Positions 54,150-62,666 of a stretch of 64,000 nucleotides of DNA are shown here, piece by piece; position 1 is the stretch's first letter, and the number at the start of each line of letters is the position of its first letter. The DNA lies in NCBI RefSeq assembly GCF_001187435.1, contig NZ_LFXA01000002.1, positions 186,001-250,000 on the forward strand, given 5' to 3'. The position numbers and the translations under genes are program-made. This DNA comes from Streptomyces caatingaensis (GTDB lineage Bacteria; Actinomycetota; Actinomycetes; Streptomycetales; Streptomycetaceae). The notes beneath the pieces are model-generated. The model was not told where the DNA came from and did no database searches. It saw only the letters and a program-made list of their open reading frames with translations.

Positions 54150-54896
54150 GTGGCGAAGCAGCGACCCCTCCAGTTCAGCGTGGACCGTGGCAGTCCGGTC
54201 CCCCTCTATTACCAGCTGGCGCAGCAGCTCGAGGCGGCGATCGAGCGGGGCGGGCTCGCTCCGGGGAGTCTGCTCGGGAACGAGATCGAGCTCGCCGCTC
54301 GGCTGGGGCTGTCGCGGCCGACCGTCCGGCAGGCGATCCAGTCGCTGGTGGACAAGGGGCTGCTGGTGCGCCGCCGGGGCGTGGGCACGCAGGTGGTGCA
54401 CAGCCAGGTCAGGCGGCCGCTGGAGCTGAGCAGCCTCTACGACGACCTGGAGAGCGCGGGGCAGCGGCCCGCGACCCGGCTGCTGTCGCACACGGTCGAG
54501 GAGGCGACGGCGCAGGTCGCCGCGGCCCTGGGCGTCGAGGAGGGGACGGAGGTCGTCCACATCGAGCGGCTGCGCCTCGCGCACGGCGAACCCGTGGCGC
54601 ACCTGCGCAACCACCTCCCGTCCGGACTCCTCGACCTGGACGGCGACGTCCTGGCCGAGACCGGCCTCTACCGGCTCATGCGCACCGCCGGCATCACCCT
54701 GCACAGCGCCCGGCAGACGATCGGCGCCCGCGCCGCGACCCCGCAGGAGGCGGAGCTGCTCGGCGAGCCGGCGGGCGCGCCGTTGCTGACGATGGAGCGG
54801 ACGACGTTCGACGACACCGGCCGGGCGGTGGAGTTCGGCTCCCACCTCTACCGGGCGTCGCGGTATTCGTTCGACTTCCAGCTCCTCGCGCGGTGA
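54150..54896 (+). CDS. GntR-family (HutC-type) regulator
   Basis: A 248-aa regulator. The winged helix is in ~15-80: VPLYYQLAQQLEAAIERGGL, NEIELAARLGLSRPTVRQAI, LVDKGLLVRRRGVGTQV. The UTRA ligand domain follows: LGVEEGTEVVHIERLRLAHG and LLTMERTTFDDTGRAVEFGS, ending YRASRYSFDFQLLAR. It precedes a sugar-ABC operon in the same direction and most likely controls it. GTG 54150; ribosome site weak. Confidence 0.88.
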   Translation: MAKQRPLQFSVDRGSPVPLYYQLAQQLEAAIERGGLAPGSLLGNEIELAARLGLSRPTVRQAIQSLVDKGLLVRRRGVGTQVVHSQVRRPLELSSLYDDLESAGQRPATRLLSHTVEEATAQVAAALGVEEGTEVVHIERLRLAHGEPVAHLRNHLPSGLLDLDGDVLAETGLYRLMRTAGITLHSARQTIGARAATPQEAELLGEPAGAPLLTMERTTFDDTGRAVEFGSHLYRASRYSFDFQLLAR

Positions 54897-55069
54897 CGCG
54901 CGATGATGCGGTGACGCACGACGACCGCGGCGGACGCCGTGTGGCGTGGGTCACCGGAACTCGGCGACCCGGCCGACGGCCGTGACGGATCGTGACGGAT
55001 ACTGGGGCGTCGGTCCCGCGGAGGCGGGGCCCGGCCGCACCGTGACAGACAGTGGAAGGGCAAGTCCTC

Positions 55070-56080
55070 GTGGCAAGGGTTCGGATAGGCGTACGTGCGG
55101 TGAGCGCCGTGCTTGCGGTGGCGCTGGCCACCGCGCTGGCAGGGTGCAGCAGCACGGGCGGCAAGCGTGCGGAGGAGCGGGCCGCCAAGGCCGCCCAGGG
55201 GCGCGCCGCGGTCGACACCCCGCGGTGGACGTTCGCGATGGTCACCCACTCGGGCGATGGCGACACCTTCTGGGACATCGTGCAGAGCGGCGCCAAGCAG
55301 GCCGCGGTGAAGGACAACGTCAAGTTCCTCTACGCCCATGACGTCGAGGGCAACAAGCAGGCCCAGAACGTCCAGGCCATGATCGACCAGAAGGTCGACG
55401 GCCTGATCGTCACGCTCGCCAAGCCCGACGCCATGAAGGACGTGGTGGAGAAGGCGAAGAAGGCCGGCATCCCGGTCGTCACGGTGAACTCCGGCTCGGA
55501 GAAGTCGAAGGAGTTCGGCGCCCTGAGCCACATCGGCCAGGACGAGACCATCGCCGGCGAGGCCGTCGGCGACGAGCTCAACCGGCGCGGGAGGAAGAAG
55601 GCCGTCTGCGTCCTGCACGAGCAGGGCAACGTCGGCCACGAGCAGCGCTGCGCCGGGGTGAAGAAGACCTTCAAGGGCGACCTGGAGAACCTCTACGTCG
55701 AGGGCACCAACATGCCGGGCGTCCAGTCCTCCCTGGAGGCCAAGCTCCAGTCGGACCGGGACATCGACGCCGTGGTCACCCTCGGCGCCCCCTTCGCGCC
55801 GACCGCCGTCAAGGCCGCCGAACAGGCCGGCAGCAAGGCCGAGATCGACACCTTCGACCTCAACGAGAAGGTCGCCGCCGGCCTCCAGGACGGTTCCCTC
55901 GGCTTCGCCGTCGACCAGCAGCCCTACCTCCAGGGCTACCAGGCCGTGGACCTGCTCTGGCTGTACAGGTACAACGCCGACGTCCTCGGCGGCGGCCGCC
56001 CGGTCCTCACCGGCCCGCAGATCGTGACCAAGGACGACGCCAAGTCCCTGGCCGAGTACACGAAGCGGGGTACCCGATGA
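55070..56080 (+). CDS. Sugar ABC transporter substrate-binding lipoprotein
   Basis: A 336-aa periplasmic-binding-type lipoprotein. The N-terminal helix ends with lipobox LAGC (Cys26). The two-lobed type I fold reads [50 protein letters not shown] and [12 protein letters not shown]. It resembles ribose/inositol-type binding proteins. GTG 55070 is chosen after GGAAGGG; a GTG six codons earlier is possible. First gene of the transport operon, coupled to the permease by ATGA. Confidence 0.9.
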   Translation: MARVRIGVRAVSAVLAVALATALAGCSSTGGKRAEERAAKAAQGRAAVDTPRWTFAMVTHSGDGDTFWDIVQSGAKQAAVKDNVKFLYAHDVEGNKQAQNVQAMIDQKVDGLIVTLAKPDAMKDVVEKAKKAGIPVVTVNSGSEKSKEFGALSHIGQDETIAGEAVGDELNRRGRKKAVCVLHEQGNVGHEQRCAGVKKTFKGDLENLYVEGTNMPGVQSSLEAKLQSDRDIDAVVTLGAPFAPTAVKAAEQAGSKAEIDTFDLNEKVAAGLQDGSLGFAVDQQPYLQGYQAVDLLWLYRYNADVLGGGRPVLTGPQIVTKDDAKSLAEYTKRGTR

Positions 56081-57123
56081 GCGCCCCCGCGGTACCCGAG
56101 GCCCCGGCCGACGCCCCCGTCGCGGCCCGTTCGTACGCCCGGCGCCTCCTCGGCCGGCCCGAGCTGGGCTCGGTCGTGGGCGCCCTCGCCGTCTTCCTCT
56201 TCTTCGCGTTCGCCGCCGACAGCTTCCTGCGCGCCTCCAGCCTCTCCACGGTGCTGTACGCGTCCTCGACGATCGGCATCATGGCCGTCCCGGTGGCGCT
56301 GCTGATGATCGGCGGCGAGTTCGACCTGTCGGCCGGTGTGATGGTGACCAGCTCCGCGCTGGTCTCCTCGATGTTCAGCTACCAGATGACCGCCAACGTC
56401 TGGGTCGGCGTGGGCGTCTCGCTGCTCGTCACCCTGGCGATCGGCTTCTTCAACGGCTTCGTGCTCACCCGCACCAGGCTGCCGAGCTTCATCATCACGC
56501 TCGGCACGTTCCTGATGCTGACCGGCCTCAACCTCGGCTTCACCAAGCTCATCAGCGGCACCGTCTCCACCAAGACCATCGGCGACATGGAGGGCTTCGA
56601 CTCCGCCCGCGCGCTGTTCGCCTCGCACTTCACCCTCGGCGGCGTCGACCTCCAGGTCACCGTCCTGTGGTGGCTCGGCCTCGTCGCCCTGGCCACCTGG
56701 GTGCTGCTGCGCACCCGCGCCGGCAACTGGATCTTCGCCGTCGGCGGCGGGGTGGACGCGGCCCGCGCGGTCGGCGTGCCCGTCCGGCGCACCAAGATCG
56801 GCCTGTACATGGCGGTCGCCTTCTGCGCCTGGATCTCCGGGCAGCACCTGCTGATGTCGTACGACGTGGTGCAGTCCGGCGAGGGCGTCGGCAACGAGCT
56901 GCTCTACATCATCGCGGCGGTCATCGGCGGCTGTCTGATGACCGGTGGCTACGGCTCGGCCATCGGCTCCGCGGTCGGCGCGTTCATCTTCGGCATGACC
57001 AGCAAGGGCATCGTGTACGCCCAGTGGAACCCGGACTGGTTCAAGTTCTTCCTGGGCGCGATGCTGCTGCTGGCGACCCTGCTCAACGCCTGGGTCCGGA
57101 AGCGTGCGGAGGCCAGCAAATGA
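56077..57123 (+). CDS. Sugar ABC transporter permease
   Basis: A 348-aa RbsC-type permease with about ten helices. The conserved core is [40 protein letters not shown] and [20 protein letters not shown] (the EAA-like loop contacting the ATPase). It overlaps the binding-protein gene by 4 bp and the ATPase gene by 4 bp. Confidence 0.92.
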   Translation: MSAPAVPEAPADAPVAARSYARRLLGRPELGSVVGALAVFLFFAFAADSFLRASSLSTVLYASSTIGIMAVPVALLMIGGEFDLSAGVMVTSSALVSSMFSYQMTANVWVGVGVSLLVTLAIGFFNGFVLTRTRLPSFIITLGTFLMLTGLNLGFTKLISGTVSTKTIGDMEGFDSARALFASHFTLGGVDLQVTVLWWLGLVALATWVLLRTRAGNWIFAVGGGVDAARAVGVPVRRTKIGLYMAVAFCAWISGQHLLMSYDVVQSGEGVGNELLYIIAAVIGGCLMTGGYGSAIGSAVGAFIFGMTSKGIVYAQWNPDWFKFFLGAMLLLATLLNAWVRKRAEASK

Positions 57124-57947
57124 GCGCCCTGGTGAGGCTGGCCGACGTCAGCAAGTACTACGGCAACATCCGCGCCCTCGAAGGCGTCTCCCTGGAGGTC
57201 CACGCGGGCGAGATCACCTGTGTGCTGGGCGACAACGGCGCGGGCAAGTCCACCCTCATCAAGATCATCGCGGGGCTGCACCGGCACGACGCGGGCACCT
57301 TCGAGATCGAGGGCGAGGAGGTCCGGCTCGGCTCGCCCCGCGAGGCCCTCGACCGCGGCATCGCCACGGTCTACCAGGACCTCGCCGTGGTGCCGCTGAT
57401 GCCGGTGTGGCGCAACTTCTTCCTCGGCTCCGAGCCGACGAAGGGCAAGGGCCCCTTCAAGCGGCTCGACGTCCAGCTGATGCGCGAGACCACCCGCGCC
57501 GAGCTGCACCGCATGGGCATCGACCTGCACGACGTCGACCAGCCCATCGGCACCCTCTCCGGCGGCCAGCGCCAGTGCGTGGCCATCGCCCGCGCCGTGC
57601 ACTTCGGCGCCAAGGTGCTGGTGCTGGACGAGCCGACGGCCGCGCTCGGCGTCAAGCAGTCCGGCGTCGTCCTCAAGTACGTGGCCGCCGCCCGCGACGC
57701 CGGCCTGGGCGTGGTCCTGATCACCCACAACCCGCACCACGCCTACCTGGTCGGCGACCGCTTCGTCCTGCTCAAGCGGGGCGCGATGGCCGGCAGCCAC
57801 GCCAAGCCGGAGATCGCCCTCGACGAGCTCACCCGCCAGATGGCGGGCGGCAGCGAACTGGAACAGCTCAGCCACGAGCTGGAGCGGGCCCCGGTGCCGG
57901 ACGTCATCGGCGGCAAGCACGTCGAGGAGCCCGGCCAGGGGGCCTGA
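57120..57947 (+). CDS. Sugar ABC transporter ATPase (single domain)
   Basis: A 275-aa ATPase with Walker [10 protein letters not shown] (37-45), signature [18 protein letters not shown] and Walker [13 protein letters not shown]. Unlike RbsA/XylG it has one ATPase domain, so it resembles FrcA-type importers and must act as a homodimer. The C-terminal ~25 residues are an unassigned tail. Confidence 0.92.
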   Translation: MSALVRLADVSKYYGNIRALEGVSLEVHAGEITCVLGDNGAGKSTLIKIIAGLHRHDAGTFEIEGEEVRLGSPREALDRGIATVYQDLAVVPLMPVWRNFFLGSEPTKGKGPFKRLDVQLMRETTRAELHRMGIDLHDVDQPIGTLSGGQRQCVAIARAVHFGAKVLVLDEPTAALGVKQSGVVLKYVAAARDAGLGVVLITHNPHHAYLVGDRFVLLKRGAMAGSHAKPEIALDELTRQMAGGSELEQLSHELERAPVPDVIGGKHVEEPGQGA

Positions 57948-57960
57948 CCGACCCCTTCAC

Positions 57961-57988
57961 GCGGGGCCCGCCGGACGGCGGGCCCCGC
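57961..57988 (+). terminator. Hairpin after the ABC ATPase gene
   Basis: Perfect 12-bp arms GCGGGGCCCGCC and complement with loop GGAC, 14 bp after the stop. It may partly separate the ROK kinase gene from the transport operon. Confidence 0.65.
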
Positions 57989-58163
57989 GGCCCGTTGTGC
58001 GGCCGGTGCCGCGGGTGAGGCACAATCGGCGACGCGGGCCGCGCCCGCACCGACCGCAACCAGCGAGGCCCCGGGCCTCCCGAGACCACCGCAGGGACGA
58101 CGACCTCGTGCGAGCACGCCCCCGATCATCCGCCGCAGCACTCCCCGGGGCGGAGGTGCCGCG

Positions 58164-59285
58164 ATGAGCATCTACCGCGAGCGGGTGTACCGGGGCACGG
58201 CCAGAGCGACCGTCCTGCGCACCGCGGGCACCCGGGAGCGCCGCTCCCACCTCACCGCCCCGCGGGTGCCCACGGTCGGCATCGACATCGGCGGCACCAA
58301 GGTCATGGCCGGGGTCGTCGACGCCGACGGGGCCATCCTGGAGAAGGTCCGCACCGAGACCCCCGACAAGTCCAAGAGCCCCAAGGTCGTCGAGGACACC
58401 ATCGTCGACCTGGTCCTGGACCTCTCCGACCGGCACGACGTGCACGCCGTGGGCATCGGCGCCGCCGGCTGGGTCGACGCCGACCGCAACCGCGTCCTGT
58501 TCGCCCCCCACCTGTCCTGGCGCAACGAGCCGCTGCGCGACCGCCTCGCCGGCCGCCTGTCCGTACCGGTCCTCGTGGACAACGACGCCAACACCGCCGC
58601 CTGGGCCGAGTGGCGCTTCGGCGCCGGCCGCGGCGAGGACCACCTGGTGATGATCACCCTGGGCACCGGCATCGGCGGCGCCATCCTGGAGGACGGCCAG
58701 GTCAAGCGGGGCAAGTACGGGGTCGCCGGCGAGTTCGGGCACATGCAGGTCGTCCCCGGCGGGCACCGCTGCCCGTGCGGCAACCGCGGCTGCTGGGAGC
58801 AGTACAGCTCCGGCAACGCGCTGGTGCGCGAGGCCCGCGAGCTGGCGGCCGCCGAGTCGCCCGTCGCGTACGGGATCATCGACCGCGTCGGCGGCAACAT
58901 CCCCGAGATCACCGGCCCGCTCATCACCGAGCTGGCCCGCGGCGGCGACGCGATGTGCGTCGAGCTGCTCCAGGACATCGGCCAGTGGCTCGGCGTCGGC
59001 ATCGCCAACCTCGCCGCCGCCCTCGACCCGTCCTGCTTCGTCATCGGCGGCGGCGTCAGCGCCGCCGACGACCTGCTGATCGGACCCGCCCGGGACGCCT
59101 TCCGCCGCCATCTCACCGGCCGCGGCTACCGGCCCGAGGCCCGCATCGTCAAGGCCCAGCTCGGCCCCGAGGCGGGCATGGTCGGCGCCGCCGACCTGGC
59201 CCGGCTCGTCGCCCGCCGCTTCCGCCGGGCCAACCGGCGGCGCGTGGAGCGCTACGAACGGTACGCGCGGGCCGGCCGCGGGTGA
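58164..59285 (+). CDS. ROK-family sugar kinase (glucokinase type)
   Basis: A 373-aa sugar kinase. The phosphate motif is VGIDIGGTKVMAGVV (~residue 38), the substrate/catalytic region LVDNDANTAAWAEWRFGAGR, and the zinc site GHMQVVPGGHRC then CGNRGCWEQYSSG. The adenosine motif is FVIGGGVSAADDLL. It likely phosphorylates the sugar imported by the preceding ABC system. The first ~35 residues are a basic extension; ATG 58164 follows GGAGGTGCCGCG. Confidence 0.9.
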   Translation: MSIYRERVYRGTARATVLRTAGTRERRSHLTAPRVPTVGIDIGGTKVMAGVVDADGAILEKVRTETPDKSKSPKVVEDTIVDLVLDLSDRHDVHAVGIGAAGWVDADRNRVLFAPHLSWRNEPLRDRLAGRLSVPVLVDNDANTAAWAEWRFGAGRGEDHLVMITLGTGIGGAILEDGQVKRGKYGVAGEFGHMQVVPGGHRCPCGNRGCWEQYSSGNALVREARELAAAESPVAYGIIDRVGGNIPEITGPLITELARGGDAMCVELLQDIGQWLGVGIANLAAALDPSCFVIGGGVSAADDLLIGPARDAFRRHLTGRGYRPEARIVKAQLGPEAGMVGAADLARLVARRFRRANRRRVERYERYARAGRG

Positions 59286-59854
59286 TCACCGTGGAGCACA
59301 CCGAGCGCGAGACGGCACCGGAGGAGGCCCCCGCCCCCGCCGGCCCGAAGCGACGCCGCTGGCTCAAGCCGGTGATCGTCTTCCTGCTGATCGCGATTCC
59401 CGCGGGCTACCTCTACATCTCCGCGATGCAGAGCCGCAACGGCAGCGGCACCAAACAGGAACAGGCCGCCGCCACCGGCCTGGAGGAGGGCTGGCCCTCC
59501 CGCCTCCAGCGGCGCATCTACGAGGTGACCGTCGCGCCGTACGCCGAGGACGTGGCCCACTTCGAGACCAACTCCTGGAAGTCCAGCTCCCTGTACCTCC
59601 AGTTCACCACCACCCGCGACCGCCTCGGACCGTGGCTGGCCGAACACGGCCTCTCCCCGTCCGACTTCGAGGACGGCGACATCACCATCGACGAGGACGA
59701 GGCCGCCCAGGTCGGCTGGAGGTTCGGCGAGGGCCACCACTGGACGGGCGCGGTCCGCGAGGAGGACAAGCCCAAGCCCAGCCTGGAGGTCGTCGTCAAC
59801 CTCGACGACCCGAACCGCCCGCGCGTCTTCGTCGTGTCCACGACCACCCCCTGA
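59282..59854 (+). CDS. Membrane-anchored protein of unknown function
   Basis: A 190-aa protein with GTG start in a 4-bp overlap with the ROK kinase. A Pro/Ala/basic cytoplasmic start is followed by one helix, WLKPVIVFLLIAIPAGYLYI. The outer domain of ~130 residues has WPSRLQRRIYEVTVAPYAED and ends RPRVFVVSTTTP. I do not recognise the family; its coupling suggests a role with the sugar operon. Confidence 0.65.
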   Translation: MITVEHTERETAPEEAPAPAGPKRRRWLKPVIVFLLIAIPAGYLYISAMQSRNGSGTKQEQAAATGLEEGWPSRLQRRIYEVTVAPYAEDVAHFETNSWKSSSLYLQFTTTRDRLGPWLAEHGLSPSDFEDGDITIDEDEAAQVGWRFGEGHHWTGAVREEDKPKPSLEVVVNLDDPNRPRVFVVSTTTP

Positions 59855-59893
59855 GCCGACGCTTGTTCGACTTTGTCGGATAAGTTGGCACGG

Positions 59894-60049
59894 GTGAGCG
59901 AGCAGCAGACCCTTCAGTACCGGACGGACGGCCCCGAGGCCGCCCCCGTCCTCGTCCTCGGCCCCGCTCTGGGCACCACCTGGCACAGGTCGTATAGACC
60001 GTCCACGGCCGTCCAGCAGGTCCATGAGAGGTGCTTAAAGCCAAGTTAG
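59894..60049 (+). pseudogene. pcaD: Truncated pcaD-like 3-oxoadipate enol-lactonase, element junction
   Basis: Codons 1-31 read VSEQQTLQYRTDGPEAAPVL then VLGPALGTTWH, the normal start of Streptomyces PcaD alpha/beta hydrolases. After TGGCAC (59986) the family similarity stops at once and an unrelated frame runs to TAG at 60047. GC content drops at the same point. This is most simply an integration site within pcaD. Upstream, TTCGACTTTGTCGGA (59866-59880) is an imperfect palindrome that may be the old pca operator. Confidence 0.7.
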
Positions 60050-60117
60050 GACCCTTTTGTCTCGGGAGCTCTGCGCAGTTGGTGACACGCCTGTGACTGC
60101 TGTGATTGCTGGTGATA

Positions 60118-60158
60118 CGACGAACCCCCACCGAGTGGCCTACGGCGGGGGTTCGTCG
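60118..60158 (-). terminator. Hairpin terminator after the Xis-like gene
   Basis: Perfect 12-bp arms CGACGAACCCCC and complement, with a 17-base loop, just downstream of the minus-strand stop at 60168 and inside the element edge. Confidence 0.7.
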
Positions 60159-60167
60159 CACTGCGGA

Positions 60168-60443
60168 CTACGACGGCGCGCAGTGTTCGGTGCGGGCGCC
60201 GCTGTACTCCGGCTCTCCGCTGTCGAGTACACGGAGCAGGGAGGCGGTGACGACGCGCGTCTTACGGCCGATGCGTATCACGCGGCAAGGGAACTCCCCG
60301 TGACGAACCAAGTCGTAGCCCTTCGCCCGTGAGAACCCGAGGGCCTTGGACGCGTCCTCCACGCTTCCCGTACCGCTCCAGGTGGCGCGGATGTGCGTAG
60401 GGCTGTACTGGGCACCGTGCAGCTCGTCTGCCTGCCTGTGCAT
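60168..60443 (-). CDS. Excisionase-like helix-turn-helix protein
   Basis: A 91-aa protein with a MerR/Xis-type winged helix: GSVEDASKALGFSRAKGYDL, VRHGEFPCRVIRIGRKTRVV, TASLLRVLD. Actinobacterial integrative elements carry such a protein near their end to direct excision. ATG 60443 follows GGAGAATCC at good distance; an upstream TTG is less likely. The absence of an adjacent integrase is unusual. Confidence 0.65.
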   Translation of the reverse strand: MHRQADELHGAQYSPTHIRATWSGTGSVEDASKALGFSRAKGYDLVRHGEFPCRVIRIGRKTRVVTASLLRVLDSGEPEYSGARTEHCAPS

Positions 60444-60467
60444 TGTGGATTCTCCAGTCGCTTTCAA

Positions 60468-61077
60468 AGTGGCGCTGCCTATGCGGCGTCAGTAGGTTTC
60501 AAAACTGCGGGGCGAACGACCTGTGGCTGCTCAGTGGGCCACGGTGCCGGGCATCGTGGTGACTGACGTAGGCGAGGTCATGCCCGCGTTGCCCTGGGGG
60601 TGATGCGCGGACCGAGGCCCAATGCTCTCGACTGCGCATTGGGTTTCACCCAGGGCGTGAGGCGGTTCTCCGTAACAGCACTGATGCCCAGAACGTCATG
60701 CTCGCTCTGTGGGAATTGGAGCGTGGCTGCGGACCTGTTCCGCGTGAACTAGGTGGACGGCGTGAAGCGCTGACGGAGGGTGTCAGGTGGCTGTTTTGGC
60801 GATGCCTTCCGACGTGTGGGCAGATAGTGGCGGTGGACTATCAATGATGCGCGGGATCACCGGTTTGGCTAACCGGTGATCCCGCGCTATGTTCCACCAC
60901 TTCGAGGTAGCCTGCACGGTTCAACCTGGTGGGGCCACTTGCGTGGCCTGCCCTGGCTGGCATCTCCCGAGGCGGGCTCGATGCCGTGCATCACGAGGTG
61001 ACAGCATCCCGGTAGGTGGTTAGCGGAAATACATCTCCCTTTGCTGACGTTGCGCTTATGCAGTTGAGGAGGGGGAG
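60468..61077. other. Gene-poor stretch inside the element
   Basis: About 610 bp with GC near 60% and no frame with family similarity. The longest weak candidate is a ~48-codon frame starting at an ATG near 60700, without a ribosome site. The one clear structure is the hairpin at 60849-60887. Confidence 0.5.
60849..60887. terminator. Perfect 17-bp-arm hairpin upstream of the nuclease-like gene
   Basis: GCGCGGGATCACCGGTT and its exact complement around a 5-base loop. It lies 190 bp before the next gene. It may be a terminator for a lost transcript, or a structural site of the element. Confidence 0.65.
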
Positions 61078-61965
61078 GTGTCGGGACTGAAGCTGTTCCA
61101 CACGAAAGGTGCCGTGGCGGAGGTGACGTCGCGTCTTGCCGAGGTTGAGGCGGAGGTACAGGCCCTCGTCGAGGGCAATCTCGAGGCGATGCTCGGCGTG
61201 CGGTTTCTGGCGAGCGAGTACAGCACGGGCCCTGTACACGGAGGCCGGATCGACACCCTGGGTATTGACGAAAACGGTGCTCCGGTAATTATTGAGTTCA
61301 AGCGTGCGACTGACGCAGGTGTGGTCAACCAGGGTCTCTTCTACCTGTCGTGGCTCGTGGACCACAGGGCGGAGTTCGGGCACCTGGTGCGCGGCCGGCT
61401 CGGGGCAGCGGTCGCGGACCAGGTGCTGTGGAGCGCGCCCAGGCTGATCTGCGTTGCTGGCAACTTCACCCGCTACGACGTGCACGCCATCCGCGAGCAC
61501 CGGCGCAGTATTGACCTGGTCCGCTACCGCTTCTTCGGCGAGGACCACTTCGGCCTGGAGACGGTCGCCTCCGTCGCTGCCCAGACGGCGCCCCCGGGTG
61601 TCCGGCGGGCGAGCGAGGCCGGAGTACCCAGTGCTCGCGTGGACAAGGGGGCGATGCAGGAGCTGTTCGCGGAGGTCGACCAGGCCCTGCTGGGCCTCGG
61701 TGGCGACATCACCACGGTGCAGCGCAAGACCTACCGCGCGTACCAGCGGCTGCGGAACTTCGCCTGTGTCTGCCCGCCGCAGCGGGACAAACTGCTCGTC
61801 TACCTCAAGGTCAACCCCGAGGAGGTCGACCTCGTCCCGGGATTCACCCGGGACGTGACGGGACTCGGCCACCACGGGACCGGCGACCTGGAGGTTCAAC
61901 TGCGCACGGACCGGGACCTGGAGCGAGCCCAGGACCTGTTCCGCCTCAGCTACACCGCGGTATAG
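61078..61965 (+). CDS. Nuclease-like protein with DUF5655-type C-terminus
   Basis: A 295-aa soluble protein. Residues ~55-85 hold a PD-(D/E)xK-type site: GGRIDTLGIDENGAPVIIEF with Lys after Glu-Phe, as in NucS-like nucleases. The C-terminal ~100 residues (AMQELFAEVDQALLGLGGD, TYRAYQRLRNFACVCPP, DLERAQDLFRLSYTAV) match the DUF5655 helper domain. GTG 61078 follows GAGGAGGGGGAG. It stands alone in the element; a defence or repair role is possible, not shown. Confidence 0.7.
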   Translation: MSGLKLFHTKGAVAEVTSRLAEVEAEVQALVEGNLEAMLGVRFLASEYSTGPVHGGRIDTLGIDENGAPVIIEFKRATDAGVVNQGLFYLSWLVDHRAEFGHLVRGRLGAAVADQVLWSAPRLICVAGNFTRYDVHAIREHRRSIDLVRYRFFGEDHFGLETVASVAAQTAPPGVRRASEAGVPSARVDKGAMQELFAEVDQALLGLGGDITTVQRKTYRAYQRLRNFACVCPPQRDKLLVYLKVNPEEVDLVPGFTRDVTGLGHHGTGDLEVQLRTDRDLERAQDLFRLSYTAV

Positions 61966-62018
61966 CTGAGGCGCCTCGGCCCTTCGAGCTTGGGACAGTC
62001 GGCGTATACCCTGACGCC

Positions 62019-62117
62019 GTGAAGTCGGAGCTGACACGGATGCGTGCGATCGTGTGGGGGCTGGCGGCCGGCACTGCCATCGGCCTTGCCGCGTTCTTGC
62101 CCGCTGCCCTCCGCTGA
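62019..62117 (+). CDS. Possible leaderless 32-aa membrane peptide
   Basis: A GTG-start frame encoding a charged start (KSELTRMR) and one helix, AIVWGLAAGTAIGLAAFLPA. A TATACC -10-like hexamer ends only 8 bases before the GTG, the arrangement of leaderless Streptomyces mRNAs. It is too short for homology claims. It converges with the RHH-like gene, 4 bp apart. Confidence 0.35.
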   Translation: MKSELTRMRAIVWGLAAGTAIGLAAFLPAALR

Positions 62118-62121
62118 TCCC

Positions 62122-62592
62122 CTAGACGAACCCGTCGCCGCGGGCTGCTTCCTGGGCGGCCAGGGCCTGCACGTCGAGTGCGTCGGCCAGCTCTTCCAGG
62201 TCCTGTGCGACGCCCCTGTGCAGGGGCGCGCGGTAGGAGGCGCTCAGTGCGCGCAGCATGCGCGAGACCTCGCTGGAGTCGAGCAGAACGACTTGGCTGT
62301 TCGCGGCGTGGAAGGTGCGGAGCTGGACGCTCCTCGGCCGGAACACGAAGCCGTTCGGCTGGTCCGCCGTCAAGTGGCGCAGCAAGGTCGCCGTATCGTC
62401 GCTGAGCGGGATTACCCTCTGGGCTCGCCGTTGTGCTCGGCGTTCGGCTACGTACTTGGTCAACGACGACACGATGACATCAGTGATCGTCCGGTCCTCC
62501 TTCTTGGCCTCCTTCTTCGCGTCCTGCCAGAGCGACTCCTTGATGCGGACGTTCCGCTTGGGAGTTTCACCGTCGCCCTTCGGCCTGCCCAT
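62122..62592 (-). CDS. Ribbon-helix-helix-like DNA-binding protein
   Basis: A 156-aa basic protein. Residues ~12-50 (PKRNVRIKESLWQDAKKEAK, then KEDRTITDVIVSSLTKYVAE) have the strand-helix-helix pattern of RHH repressors and partition proteins. The remaining ~100 residues are unassigned and end AQEAARGDGFV. ATG 62592 follows GGGGAGGCAGCC. It could be a copy-control, partition or regulatory protein of the element. Confidence 0.6.
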   Translation of the reverse strand: MGRPKGDGETPKRNVRIKESLWQDAKKEAKKEDRTITDVIVSSLTKYVAERRAQRRAQRVIPLSDDTATLLRHLTADQPNGFVFRPRSVQLRTFHAANSQVVLLDSSEVSRMLRALSASYRAPLHRGVAQDLEELADALDVQALAAQEAARGDGFV

Positions 62593-62666
62593 GGCTGCCT
62601 CCCCGTTTATGTAGGGACAGTGTAGGTACAGAATCGGAACCAATCCACGCAGCACGGGGTGCTGGT

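Noticed and set aside
59880..60170. tRNA gene as integration site
   Set aside because: No cloverleaf or CCA-type 3' end was seen; the interrupted sequence is coding and pcaD-like.
60468..61077. A ~48-codon ORF near 60700
   Set aside because: No ribosome site, weak codon bias and no similarity; not annotated as a gene.
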